NCBI RefSeq assembly: GCF_012927125.1
Contig: NZ_JABBFZ010000010.1
Coordinates: 124,001 to 188,000, forward strand
Origin: Paraburkholderia antibiotica
Lineage (GTDB): Bacteria > Pseudomonadota > Gammaproteobacteria > Burkholderiales > Burkholderiaceae
Reading direction: 5' to 3'
DNA: 64,000 nt
Part shown: piece by piece, positions 54,189-61,880 of the stretch
How the letters are laid out: each line of letters opens with the position of its first letter
Numbering within the stretch: position 1 is the stretch's first letter
Notes under the pieces: model-generated
Database searches by the model: none
What the model was told of the DNA's origin: nothing
Seen by the model: only the letters and a program-made list of their open reading frames with translations
Made by a program: the position numbers and the translations under genes

Positions 54189-54215
54189 ACCGGTCCGAAG
54201 AAATCAGGCAGGTCA

Positions 54216-54620
54216 GCGAGGCATTAAAATAGAGTTCCTTGGGAAGATGGCGCGTGAAATCTGTGCCAGAGATAACCAGATCTGGTGGGCGTTCTGTGGA
54301 GGTTGATGCGAGGCCCGAAGAGAGTGGGTTGATCGTTACAATGTTGTTGTGCAAATTTCCATCAAAGTTCACCAGGATTCAAGTCCAGTGTCGTGAGACG
54401 TTACGGAATCCAGATCACGATACTAAATGAACGAAGAATGCGTGGATGCTTGCCGTAATGGTAGTCGAAGGTCGAATAAGTTCTGGTAGAGGGTCCGGTG
54501 ATTATTGATGCAGGCACACCGAGCCTGCACGAAAACTCAATCACCGGAGCCTGGAAATAAGGAAGCTAAGATTACACTGCAGGTTAGGCTCGACTGTTCG
54601 GATTAGCCTGTAACCAGCAA
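54216..54620. other. Intergenic region right of the IS3 element
   Basis: About 405 bp starting with the GCGA target repeat. No gene is supported; minor frames have no family match. It was probably continuous with the sequence left of 51652 before the insertion and would form the spacer between the second and third response regulator genes. Confidence 0.4.
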
Positions 54621-55322
54621 TCATTCATCGGAAATATCAGATTCGCCCTGGTCCGTGACAGGAGGAGTGGACGACTCGGGGGCATTTAATCCGACTTCGA
54701 AAGAAAATTGAAAAAGGTCTGCGTCGCGCGTGATGCCAAGTTTGCGCATCGCACTGGCTTTTTGCGAACTGACCGTTTGCTTGGTTATTTTCAAACGACG
54801 CCCAATTTCCTTCCCAGGGAGCCCGGCGACATATAAGCGAACGACTTCCTTTTCTCGAGGGGAGAGCACTTCTTTGTCTGATTTTTCCAATGAAATTCGC
54901 ATAAGCGTAGCGTCTTGCTTGCCTTCCGGGTCAGGGAAGTAGACGGCACCGGCGTATACTGCGTGAATCGCGGAGACTAACCGGTCCAAACGGTCTTTCT
55001 TGCTGATAATCGATTGAATGCCAATTCTGGCTATTTCACGAGCGATCGCTGGATTTTCTATCACCGAGAATACGATAATACGTAGATCGGGATAACGCCG
55101 TCGCAGATTGGAAAGCATCGCCATTCCATCTTCGCGCGTACAGTCAGGCATAGAATAATCAGTGACAAGCACATCGCAGTGAACTTTCTCAAGCAATTGA
55201 ACAAGCTCATCAGGATTTTGCGCTACTCCGGAAATATTCAAGACGCTGCTTGAACCGATTATGAACTTCATGCCTGCGATCAGTGCCGGATGATCATCAG
55301 CCAACACGACATCAATTTTCAT
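54621..55322 (-). CDS. LuxR/NarL-type response regulator (RcsB-like), copy 3
   Basis: 233 aa from MKIDVVLADDHPALIAGMKF. The receiver has Asp55 in DVLVTDYSMPD and the switch loop IIVFSVIENP. The LuxR HTH contains LSPREKEVVRLYVAGLPGKE and RRLKITKQTVSSQKASAMRK. It is closest to copy 1 over its entire length, but has an extra 18-residue acidic/Ser/Pro tail (PESSTPPVTDQGESDISDE). A small dyad CATATC / GATATG (55368-55384) lies 46 bases upstream of the start. Orphan; no kinase in the window. Confidence 0.88.
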   Translation of the reverse strand: MKIDVVLADDHPALIAGMKFIIGSSSVLNISGVAQNPDELVQLLEKVHCDVLVTDYSMPDCTREDGMAMLSNLRRRYPDLRIIVFSVIENPAIAREIARIGIQSIISKKDRLDRLVSAIHAVYAGAVYFPDPEGKQDATLMRISLEKSDKEVLSPREKEVVRLYVAGLPGKEIGRRLKITKQTVSSQKASAMRKLGITRDADLFQFSFEVGLNAPESSTPPVTDQGESDISDE

Positions 55323-55597
55323 GCTGTACGCCTCATTCTTCGTTTCATCTAGGGGTTAAATTATCGTCATATCTCTGCGATATGAAGTTGGCAGTTGTCT
55401 TGAGACGTGCGATCTGGAAAATGGCACGAAATTCAAGCGATAAAAGCTATGCCAGATCAAATTTTCAGAGAACAAAGCACTGACATTTGCCTGAATGCCG
55501 AAGATATTTTGTTTTTTATAAAATATGAGACACTATATCTGGAAGTTATTTGTCTACGGATAAATTGGCCATTTGTCAATTTATTCGGGGGCTCGGA

Positions 55598-56248
55598 TCA
55601 ATTTATCCATGTACTATTACCGTCAAAATTTTTCGCTGGATCTTTGGAAAGTTGCAATGCTTCGATTGGGGCAAATGATTGATGCCCATGGAGAATGCAA
55701 AAAAAATCAACCATATTTCCGATCCTCAATTTTTTCAACGCACTAACCTTTTGGGTGCTGATTGTCTGTTTGGATCGATTCAACTGTTTTGCGATTTCTC
55801 CGGTTGGGACGCCGTACGCATGCAAAGATAGAACCTGTAATTCCCGTTGAGATAATTTGCTTCGAAATTTTTCTTTAGATTCGGTTGAAATTACTGCGAT
55901 GCAAAGTTTTTGAGGATCATCATACTTGTGAACAACCGAGTAGACTCCAATATTTGACAATAAATCCAGCAGATTAGGATCGTCTACTATGGTGAATACA
56001 ATGATTTTCAGATCTGGAAATTTCTGACGAAGAAATAATATGAAAGAAAATCCATCCTCGTAACTCCCTCCGGGCATCACATAGTCTGTGATCAATACGT
56101 CGCATGGTGCGCGCGTAAGTGTTTCAACTATGCCGTCAGAGTTTCGAGCTGTGTCAACTACTTCTACCGAATTGTATCTATCTAAAATATGAATAATGCC
56201 TAACAGCACTGCGGGATGATCGTCGGCGACCACAACACGAATACTCAC
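55598..56248 (-). CDS. LuxR/NarL-type response regulator (RcsB-like), copy 4
   Basis: 216 aa from GTG 56248 (VSIRVVVADDHPAVLLGIIH), chosen because it aligns with the start of copy 2 and puts the phosphorylation site at Asp55 (DVLITDYVMPGG); the ATG at 56284 would add 12 residues. The LuxR HTH contains LSQRELQVLSLHAYGVPTGE and KQLNRSKQTISTQKVSALKK. It is the most divergent of the four, with a shortened linker (ISTESKEKFRSK) and a different C-terminus (GHQSFAPIEALQLSKDPAKN). Orphan. Confidence 0.85.
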   Translation of the reverse strand: MSIRVVVADDHPAVLLGIIHILDRYNSVEVVDTARNSDGIVETLTRAPCDVLITDYVMPGGSYEDGFSFILFLRQKFPDLKIIVFTIVDDPNLLDLLSNIGVYSVVHKYDDPQKLCIAVISTESKEKFRSKLSQRELQVLSLHAYGVPTGEIAKQLNRSKQTISTQKVSALKKLRIGNMVDFFCILHGHQSFAPIEALQLSKDPAKNFDGNSTWIN

Positions 56249-56459
56249 TGTCCAAACTCCGACTCGTTCTGAACGCGTGCCCAACGCACTCGCTCGATAT
56301 TAAGAATTTACAAAAATGTCCTCTCCATGTTTGTCGAACTTGTCCGTAATTGTCGATGTCAATGTCGAATTTATCCTAAAAGACGAGATCAACGATGGGA
56401 TGATAGTTTTCTTGCCGCCGTCAGCACTGACTCAGGGGCAGTAATAGAAATCAAGGTAT
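56249..56459. other. Upstream region of response regulator 4
   Basis: About 210 bp, AT-rich from 56,290 to 56,390 with several TGTCGA/TTGTC motifs (56,327-56,373) that might be regulator sites. No gene is seen. Confidence 0.35.
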
Positions 56460-57240
56460 AGGCAAGACGGGGATCGGTGATGGGAAGATAGCGCGACTAA
56501 CTGGCTTGTCGCTCGATACGGTGTGCAGCTATTTGAGCGATGAGCAGGCGGTGGGTTACAGGTAACGTGAGCCACACTCGACGAAGTTCAATCCGTTCAG
56601 GGAGCATGTTGCTTCCGCGCGCGCGCAGGATCCGATGACGGTGTTGCATCGGACGCTGTAAGAGGCGGGCTACGAAGGAGACGTCAGGTTGATCGAGGAA
56701 CTCCCGGCGCCGTACAAAGGCCACGATGTGAGGCCGGTGGGGCGGTTGAGACACCGCCGTGAACAAACAGATTTAAACCGACGTCACGGTCGTCCGCCGT
56801 GACTGTGTGTCGTTATTGGCGTTGGGCGCGGATGCTGGGATGCAACCAGGCTGTGCTATTGCCCCCGGCGAAGCGTTCATCTCTTCGGTGGCATATCCGG
56901 GTACATGCCTGCTCGATTACGCGAAGTCCGTGACTGTCGAGTGCGATGCGTTCGGCGATGGCGAGCATCGATGACACATCCAACTGCCTGTTGTGGCAAA
57001 CGCCTACGGATTCACAGCGACAGTCCACCCAAGGCCACGGGGAAGGTCGAACGCTTCAACCGCCATCTGACGGCGGGTTTCATGGAGCGGCTCGCGGCCA
57101 TGCTCAAACAGTGGCGTTGAAGCTGACCATCGAACGTGCCGACGCGCGCATCGGCCATTGGCTCGCGGAAGTCGCCAACATGTACGCGCATTCCTCCCTA
57201 TGCGAGCGTCCCGTTGTGAGGCCGGCACTGGAGCCAGCAG
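56460..57240 (+). pseudogene. Decayed IS21-family istA-like transposase
   Basis: Reading across several frames recovers IstA-like pieces in the expected order: an HTH segment (KIARLTGLSLDTV), then KFNPFREHVASARAQDPMTV with LHRTL and EAGYEGDVRLIEEL, and later SPPKATGKVERFNRHLTAGF plus a C-terminal region. Multiple stops and frameshifts separate them. No istB was found. This is an old transposon remnant. Confidence 0.6.
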
Positions 57241-57407
57241 CGCTATTGCTATTGCTCCACTCCACGCCGGCAACAAACGTCGGCCAACGGACTGCGCCTT
57301 CGAGGCTGCGTCGCGTGCCGTAGCGAGCGCTCCTTCGGCGTTCGCATGTGATGCGTGACGCGCGACTGGAGGTCGCGGTATGACGTCACGCTCGACTCGG
57401 ATGGTGC

Positions 57408-59237
57408 TTACGAAGTAGTGCCGGGAACAAAAATGATGCGCCGATTCGCGAAACGCCCTCGCGCCGTTGCGTTGCTCGCTATAGGGCGGGAGATACCATA
57501 ACCTTTTGCGTCAAGAGACGCCGCTGCTACGCCTCTCTCGACGAGGAACGTGCGAACCGCCGCGGCGCGTTTCGCTGAGAGATCAAGATTTGCCTTCGGA
57601 TCACCCACATTGTCCGTAAAGGATTCGATAGTTAGAGCTATCGTTTGCCCGCGTGCGGCGCACGCCTTGAGTACCCGTGCCGTTTCGCTGAGGTTGTCAG
57701 TTGCCGACTGAGGTATGTGGCCGCTCCCGCGCGCGAAATCGACGACCTGAATATTGAGCACCCGGTCGATGGAGTCGCAATTGCCTGTCGTGGGCAGATT
57801 TTCGATTCCAGTCTTGAATGCCGCGGTCGAAGATGAAACGGCTTTGGCCGCATCGAAAATGCCAACGTTGTACCTGGGGCCGAACATGGCCCGAATGCGT
57901 GGGACCCAGTGAGCGTCGGCTTGGGCTGCGGCTCCACCAAGTTCGATATTGCGATCGTTAATGGTCATGTCCGAGCGCGCGATGCGCATCAGGGGAACAA
58001 GCGCCTCACTGTGTGCAATCCAGTCCGCCGACGACTTTGTATCAACAACGATGTCGGCCGTATAGTGTCCGCTCCCCAATCCACGGTTCAAAATCTGACG
58101 CAGACGGTTTTCCTCGCTGCCACTGGTTACGGTTGCATAAACGTTCGCTACTCCCGTCCTGCCTACGCCAAATCCAAAGCGGGCATGATGTGGCTTATCT
58201 GGAGCGGCCCCGTTCGATGCGAACGACAAGGCGGTTGATCCGCTTGCGGACGCTGATGTTGACGGTGACGGCGAACTCGTCGCCACGGGACCCGCTACGA
58301 CCGCTTCGGAAGCCACCGAAGTGGTTGTACTGACATCCGCCGTCATTGGCGACGACGTGCCCGCCGACCCCGTGACTTCTTTCTGTGAGGTATTCGACGT
58401 GGTCTCGCGCGGAACCGGTTTCTGAATGGAAGTGGTGTTATTGAGTTCCACTGCGGACTGCGACCGCTGTGCATAGTAAAGCCCACAGGCAATAGCCGAA
58501 GCGCCGCCGGCAACCACAAGAAGCCCCGCTATTACCTTTCGCTTTATCCGAGGCGGGGCGGTACGCGTTAATACGGCACTGTCCACCGGCTCTTCGCACT
58601 TTGTCTCCTCGGCTTTTTTTGTCTCTTCAGCTCTCTTCAGATTCCCTGAGAGAACACGCAACTGAGCCGGAATCGTGTCGCAGAACTCGATCGCGCTATC
58701 GAAGTGCAGCGTGCTGGCGAGCGCGTCGGAAAACTCCGATTGGATCGAAGGCCATTGAGCAGCAAGCAGTAGAGGCAGTGCACTTGAAGAACCCTGTTCG
58801 ATCAGGATATGGCGCTTGAGCACACCCGACAACGTGGCGACGATAACGCCGGTCATTGCATATGCCGCCTGAGTCGGGATCCCCGAGGTAGATGCGACAA
58901 AATCACTCAGTTCCCAAGGCGTGACGGACATGGCATCGCGAACGAACGACTGACCACGCTCTTCAAGCGATTTGAGACCGGCAGTCGTTGATGCGATTTC
59001 GGCGAGTTCGCCGTCGATTCGTGCGTTGACCTGTGCGGACATAAGTGCAGCGAACAAATTCTCAACCGCTCCCGGCATTGAACCGGCCACCATTAGCGCT
59101 GACACCAGTGCAGGCGCTGCGCGATCGATGACGGACTTGAGGATGTCGGCTGATAAGCCAAATCGGACAGACAGTTGACCCAGCACGGGCTGCGAAAAAA
59201 CGGATTGGAGTGCCTTGACGAGATCAATGTGCTTCAT
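57408..59237 (-). CDS. DUF937-OmpA membrane protein
   Basis: 609 aa from MKHIDLVKALQSVFSQPVLG. Residues about 1-150 resemble DUF937 (YidB-type) helical domains. A membrane segment (IAGLLVVAGGASAIACGLYY) lies near residue 245. It is followed by a Ser/Thr/Ala-rich linker, a BON-like region (ENRLRQILNRGLGSGHYTAD ... SDMTINDRNIELGG) and a C-terminal OmpA peptidoglycan-binding domain (ESFTDNVGDPKANLDLSAKR, GYGISRPIASNATARGRFAN, RRIIFV). The N-terminus would be cytoplasmic and the OmpA part periplasmic, like a TssL/MotB-type anchor. The nearby T6SS genes make a role in envelope anchoring possible; not proved. Confidence 0.82.
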   Translation of the reverse strand: MKHIDLVKALQSVFSQPVLGQLSVRFGLSADILKSVIDRAAPALVSALMVAGSMPGAVENLFAALMSAQVNARIDGELAEIASTTAGLKSLEERGQSFVRDAMSVTPWELSDFVASTSGIPTQAAYAMTGVIVATLSGVLKRHILIEQGSSSALPLLLAAQWPSIQSEFSDALASTLHFDSAIEFCDTIPAQLRVLSGNLKRAEETKKAEETKCEEPVDSAVLTRTAPPRIKRKVIAGLLVVAGGASAIACGLYYAQRSQSAVELNNTTSIQKPVPRETTSNTSQKEVTGSAGTSSPMTADVSTTTSVASEAVVAGPVATSSPSPSTSASASGSTALSFASNGAAPDKPHHARFGFGVGRTGVANVYATVTSGSEENRLRQILNRGLGSGHYTADIVVDTKSSADWIAHSEALVPLMRIARSDMTINDRNIELGGAAAQADAHWVPRIRAMFGPRYNVGIFDAAKAVSSSTAAFKTGIENLPTTGNCDSIDRVLNIQVVDFARGSGHIPQSATDNLSETARVLKACAARGQTIALTIESFTDNVGDPKANLDLSAKRAAAVRTFLVERGVAAASLDAKGYGISRPIASNATARGRFANRRIIFVPGTTS

Positions 59238-60360
59238 CGAATGAGTGGTGCTTTCTTCCTGATTAATGCTTCGCAACGCGGTGGCCGTCCTTGTCCTCGA
59301 TCCGTTCGAGTCGGAGAGGAGAAACTGAAGAGAACTTCGCAATCTATCAGATGACCTGAAACGGATTGGTCAATATTTGTCAGGTATGACATGGCAGCGC
59401 CGGGCTATTGGCTAAAGCGTCTTTAGCAATCAACGACTTATGAAATAAGCTTTAAACGAGTGTATTTTCGGACTAGTCGCTAATTTTTTTGCGACACAAA
59501 GACGAATAATATTCTGGGTATCGGTGGCGCGCTGATGAGCAGGAAGACCCACCCAGCAACGTGGTGGAGTAAGACCATCTGCGCAAATGAGACCATGTAG
59601 GGAGAGACCTTCACTGTCGGCATGCCAGAACAATTATCAGACTACGATCAGCGATTCTCCACGACCAGGGCTACTAAAGAGTTCATTCGGTACCAGATTC
59701 TTAAAAAATTCGGACAATTTCAGACGTTCACCAACACACAGGTTTTCCTATAGGTCGTGTACTAATGCGGCATCCGCGATCATTAGATGTTGATCCGATT
59801 GCACAGCAAATCTACGCTAGAATGCGCACCGGGGAGTTGCAGGTATACCGTTTCAGATGAGTGACCACAGATCGAAGACGACTCTGCCATGACGCCATGG
59901 CGCCATGATGTGCGCGTCGCTTCTGCCTCAGCGAGACTTTCTATACACGTAGTGAAGTCAGTGACACTGAATCGGGCAATCGTCGTCAATCGTATTTGAA
60001 TGGAATCGCGGAAGATCCGGTACATGCATCGTAGTAGCTCAGCAGGAGCGGGGCGTCCTGTATCGAATCAGATCTACGTGACAACCGGTCAACACATGGG
60101 TTATCGCGACATCCCGACCTTCTTCTGTTTCGCCAGCAACGCTTTAGTTGATCAGTAATACATAGGAAACGGAGAGTCTTCTGTCTGGAAGATCGGCCTG
60201 CAAGGCTACCGGATTCGGAGCCGCACTTGTCGCGCTGGGCATCCAGATGATCACGCAATTCTGACCTTGAAGGCAGGTGCGAAACTGTTTTACAGGCTGC
60301 CGCATGATTTGCGAAATGCGAGCATGTCTACCTAAAAACTTTGGAGTGGAGTTACAGCAC
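59238..60360. other. Long intergenic region with no supportable gene
   Basis: About 1.1 kb. Frames on both strands are short, with stops and no family resemblance. The composition is more AT-rich than the flanking genes. It may contain degraded mobile DNA, but no inverted repeats were recognised. Confidence 0.4.
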
Positions 60361-60858
60361 ATGGAAGCACGAACCAGCATCGCTGGAGAATATGGGAATT
60401 ACGCCAGTATGAGAGGTCATCAATGGGAGCAGGCTGCCCCGTTGCCTCAATCCGGTCAGGCCAGCGCCTTCGAAATCATGGCCCGACAGGCGCAAGAGGA
60501 GGTAGAGGCACTTGCGGAAAAAATCGCGCAGCTTGAGACAGGAATTACGGAGGCACGTGTCGAACAACACGTTGCGAAAAGGAAAGCGGAAGGGTTGGTC
60601 CGGCTGATTGCCGAACTGCGGGAAGCAAGAATAACTGCTCAACCCATCGCCGAGCCCGAGATAGTCGGGAAACAGGAGGCGGCCGATGCGACACCTGTGA
60701 ACGTCGATCGTCCGCGCCGTGGCATGCGGTTCATCCTATGGTTGGTCATCGTCGGATTCTGCTTTGCAGCACTGGCTCTGGGTACGTATTACCTGAATAT
60801 ACCCGGCACGCTTGCTGACCATATTCCGGTGCTGAGACCTATTGTTGGTCTGAAGTGA
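60361..60858 (+). CDS. Coiled-coil, single-pass membrane protein
   Basis: 165 aa from MEARTSIAGEYGNYASMRGH, after TTGGAGTGGAG. Residues about 40-95 form a charged coiled coil (ARQAQEEVEALAEKIAQLET ... KRKAEGLVRLIAELREARI). One membrane helix (FILWLVIVGFCFAALALGTY) near residue 122 is followed by a short tail rich in Pro. No family recognised. It lies on the strand opposite to the T6SS and OmpA genes but between them, so a role in the same envelope machinery is possible. Confidence 0.65.
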   Translation: MEARTSIAGEYGNYASMRGHQWEQAAPLPQSGQASAFEIMARQAQEEVEALAEKIAQLETGITEARVEQHVAKRKAEGLVRLIAELREARITAQPIAEPEIVGKQEAADATPVNVDRPRRGMRFILWLVIVGFCFAALALGTYYLNIPGTLADHIPVLRPIVGLK

Positions 60859-61060
60859 GTCTGCTTGAACCGGATGGAATTCGCGCTGTCTGGCAGATGG
60901 GCGGAACACGCCCAAGCCCATCAATCCCGGCGAGACTGGCATGAAGTGACCGCATAGGGCCAGAGGATCAAAAGCCCTCGGCCCCATGCCGTTTAGATCC
61001 GTACAGGCTGCAGCCTGATCGGAATGCGCAATCTATTCGCCTGTTCAATAGCGGACAGGA

Positions 61061-61372
61061 TCATGAATCAGCATGGGATCGGTGCTTCGCAGCATGCTTG
61101 CCGAAAGTGCGTCCACTCTGCGCAGAGCGGTCGGCCTTCTTTCCGCGATTTTTTGCGTGTGATTTCCCAGGAACCAATTTCGAATGATCGCCGGTACAAC
61201 TCGTCGCACTCTTCCTGCATCTCGAAGCCGGTTTGCTGTGATGCGGCTTCGTACCTTCCTGTTTTAACTGCTGGGCAGTCATCCATTGTTCGGAATACGA
61301 TGCATTGGCGTGAGCTGCAAAAGCAATCAGAACGCTGAGTGCCAGGCTATTAAAAAAACAACGATTCTTCAT
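61061..61372 (-). pseudogene. Small secreted protein, probably frameshifted
   Basis: The first 40 residues (MKNRCFFNSLALSVLIAFAA, HANASYSEQWMTAQQLKQEG) look like a signal peptide and mature start. From there the frame turns into Ser/Lys/Arg-rich low-quality sequence. The other minus-strand frame from about 61,260 gives a better protein-like sequence (RYEAASQQTGFEMQEECDEL, YRRSFEIGSWEITRKKSRKE, LCAEWTHFRQACCEAPIPC). A single missing base near 61,257 would join them into one about 100-residue Cys-containing protein. Whether this is mutation or sequencing error cannot be told. Confidence 0.6.
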
Positions 61373-61435
61373 GTGATCTGGTACTTCTTTCTGTTAAAAA
61401 TCAATAATCTCTTCGACGTGGCCTAACGGCGCCCG

Positions 61436-61867
61436 TTAAGGGGCACGATTGCGATTGACGATCTGCTCGACACGCATGCGCCCGGGTGACTCGAAATACG
61501 TCCCAAAGCGGACCAGCCCGGCCTTTTTCAGGTGGCAGACCATCGTGAAGCTCGCGAGTAGCCCGGGATCCGGATTGTCATTGATCTCGATTCCGACCGA
61601 GCGCAGGCGTGGCTCGAACTTCAGCAGCGTGCTTTCCATCTGGTTGCGAAGATCATTGACCGAAGAGGGCAGGTTTCGATACACCTCTGTGAGATCCGGT
61701 AACCCGTAGTCGGGAACGTGCTTGAGTGCTCCTGCGCGCGTGTTGAGAATGCGACGGATGCTGGCCTGGACACTCAGAATCTCGAGCGTGTTGTCATCGT
61801 GATCTTCAAGCGCATCGCCATCGACGTGGCCGAGCAGCATGTCATACAGAGACGGTCCCGCGGGCAT
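61436..61867 (-). CDS. tssE: Type VI secretion baseplate subunit TssE
   Basis: The 143-aa product matches TssE (GPW/gp25 family): SLYDMLLGHVDG, then SVQASIRRILNTRAGALKHV, PDYGLPDLTEVYRNLPSSVN, and the wedge-core helix RNQMESTLLKFEPRLRSVGI. TssE is the gp25-like part of the T6SS baseplate wedge with TssF/TssG/TssK. The gene lies 13 bp after clpV on the same strand, so they are one operon; the other T6SS genes are expected beyond the right edge of the window. Confidence 0.93.
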   Translation of the reverse strand: MPAGPSLYDMLLGHVDGDALEDHDDNTLEILSVQASIRRILNTRAGALKHVPDYGLPDLTEVYRNLPSSVNDLRNQMESTLLKFEPRLRSVGIEINDNPDPGLLASFTMVCHLKKAGLVRFGTYFESPGRMRVEQIVNRNRAP

Positions 61868-61880
61868 GGTGTCGTTCCTC

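Larger units (their letters stand above)
51652..54215 (+). mobile_element. IS3-family (IS407-group) insertion sequence, interrupted
   Basis: Terminal inverted repeats are visible. The left end begins TGACCTGCCTGGCGATTTTC at 51652, and the right end, read inward from 54215, is TGACCTGCCTGATTTCTTCG. The element is flanked by a 4-bp direct repeat GCGA (51648-51651 and 54216-54219), the duplication size expected for the IS407 group. It carries a frameshifted orfA and an orfB with the DDE motif. An IS110-family element is inserted between the two, so the IS3 element should be immobile by itself. Confidence 0.92.

Noticed and set aside
15500-57400. Prophage or integrative conjugative element
   Set aside because: No integrase, att repeats, tRNA junction, phage structural or conjugation genes were seen. 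Mobile DNA is limited to IS fragments and the nested IS element.
59238-60360. Small genes in the 1.1-kb gap
   Set aside because: All frames there are short, overlap on both strands and lack ribosome binding sites or recognisable domains.
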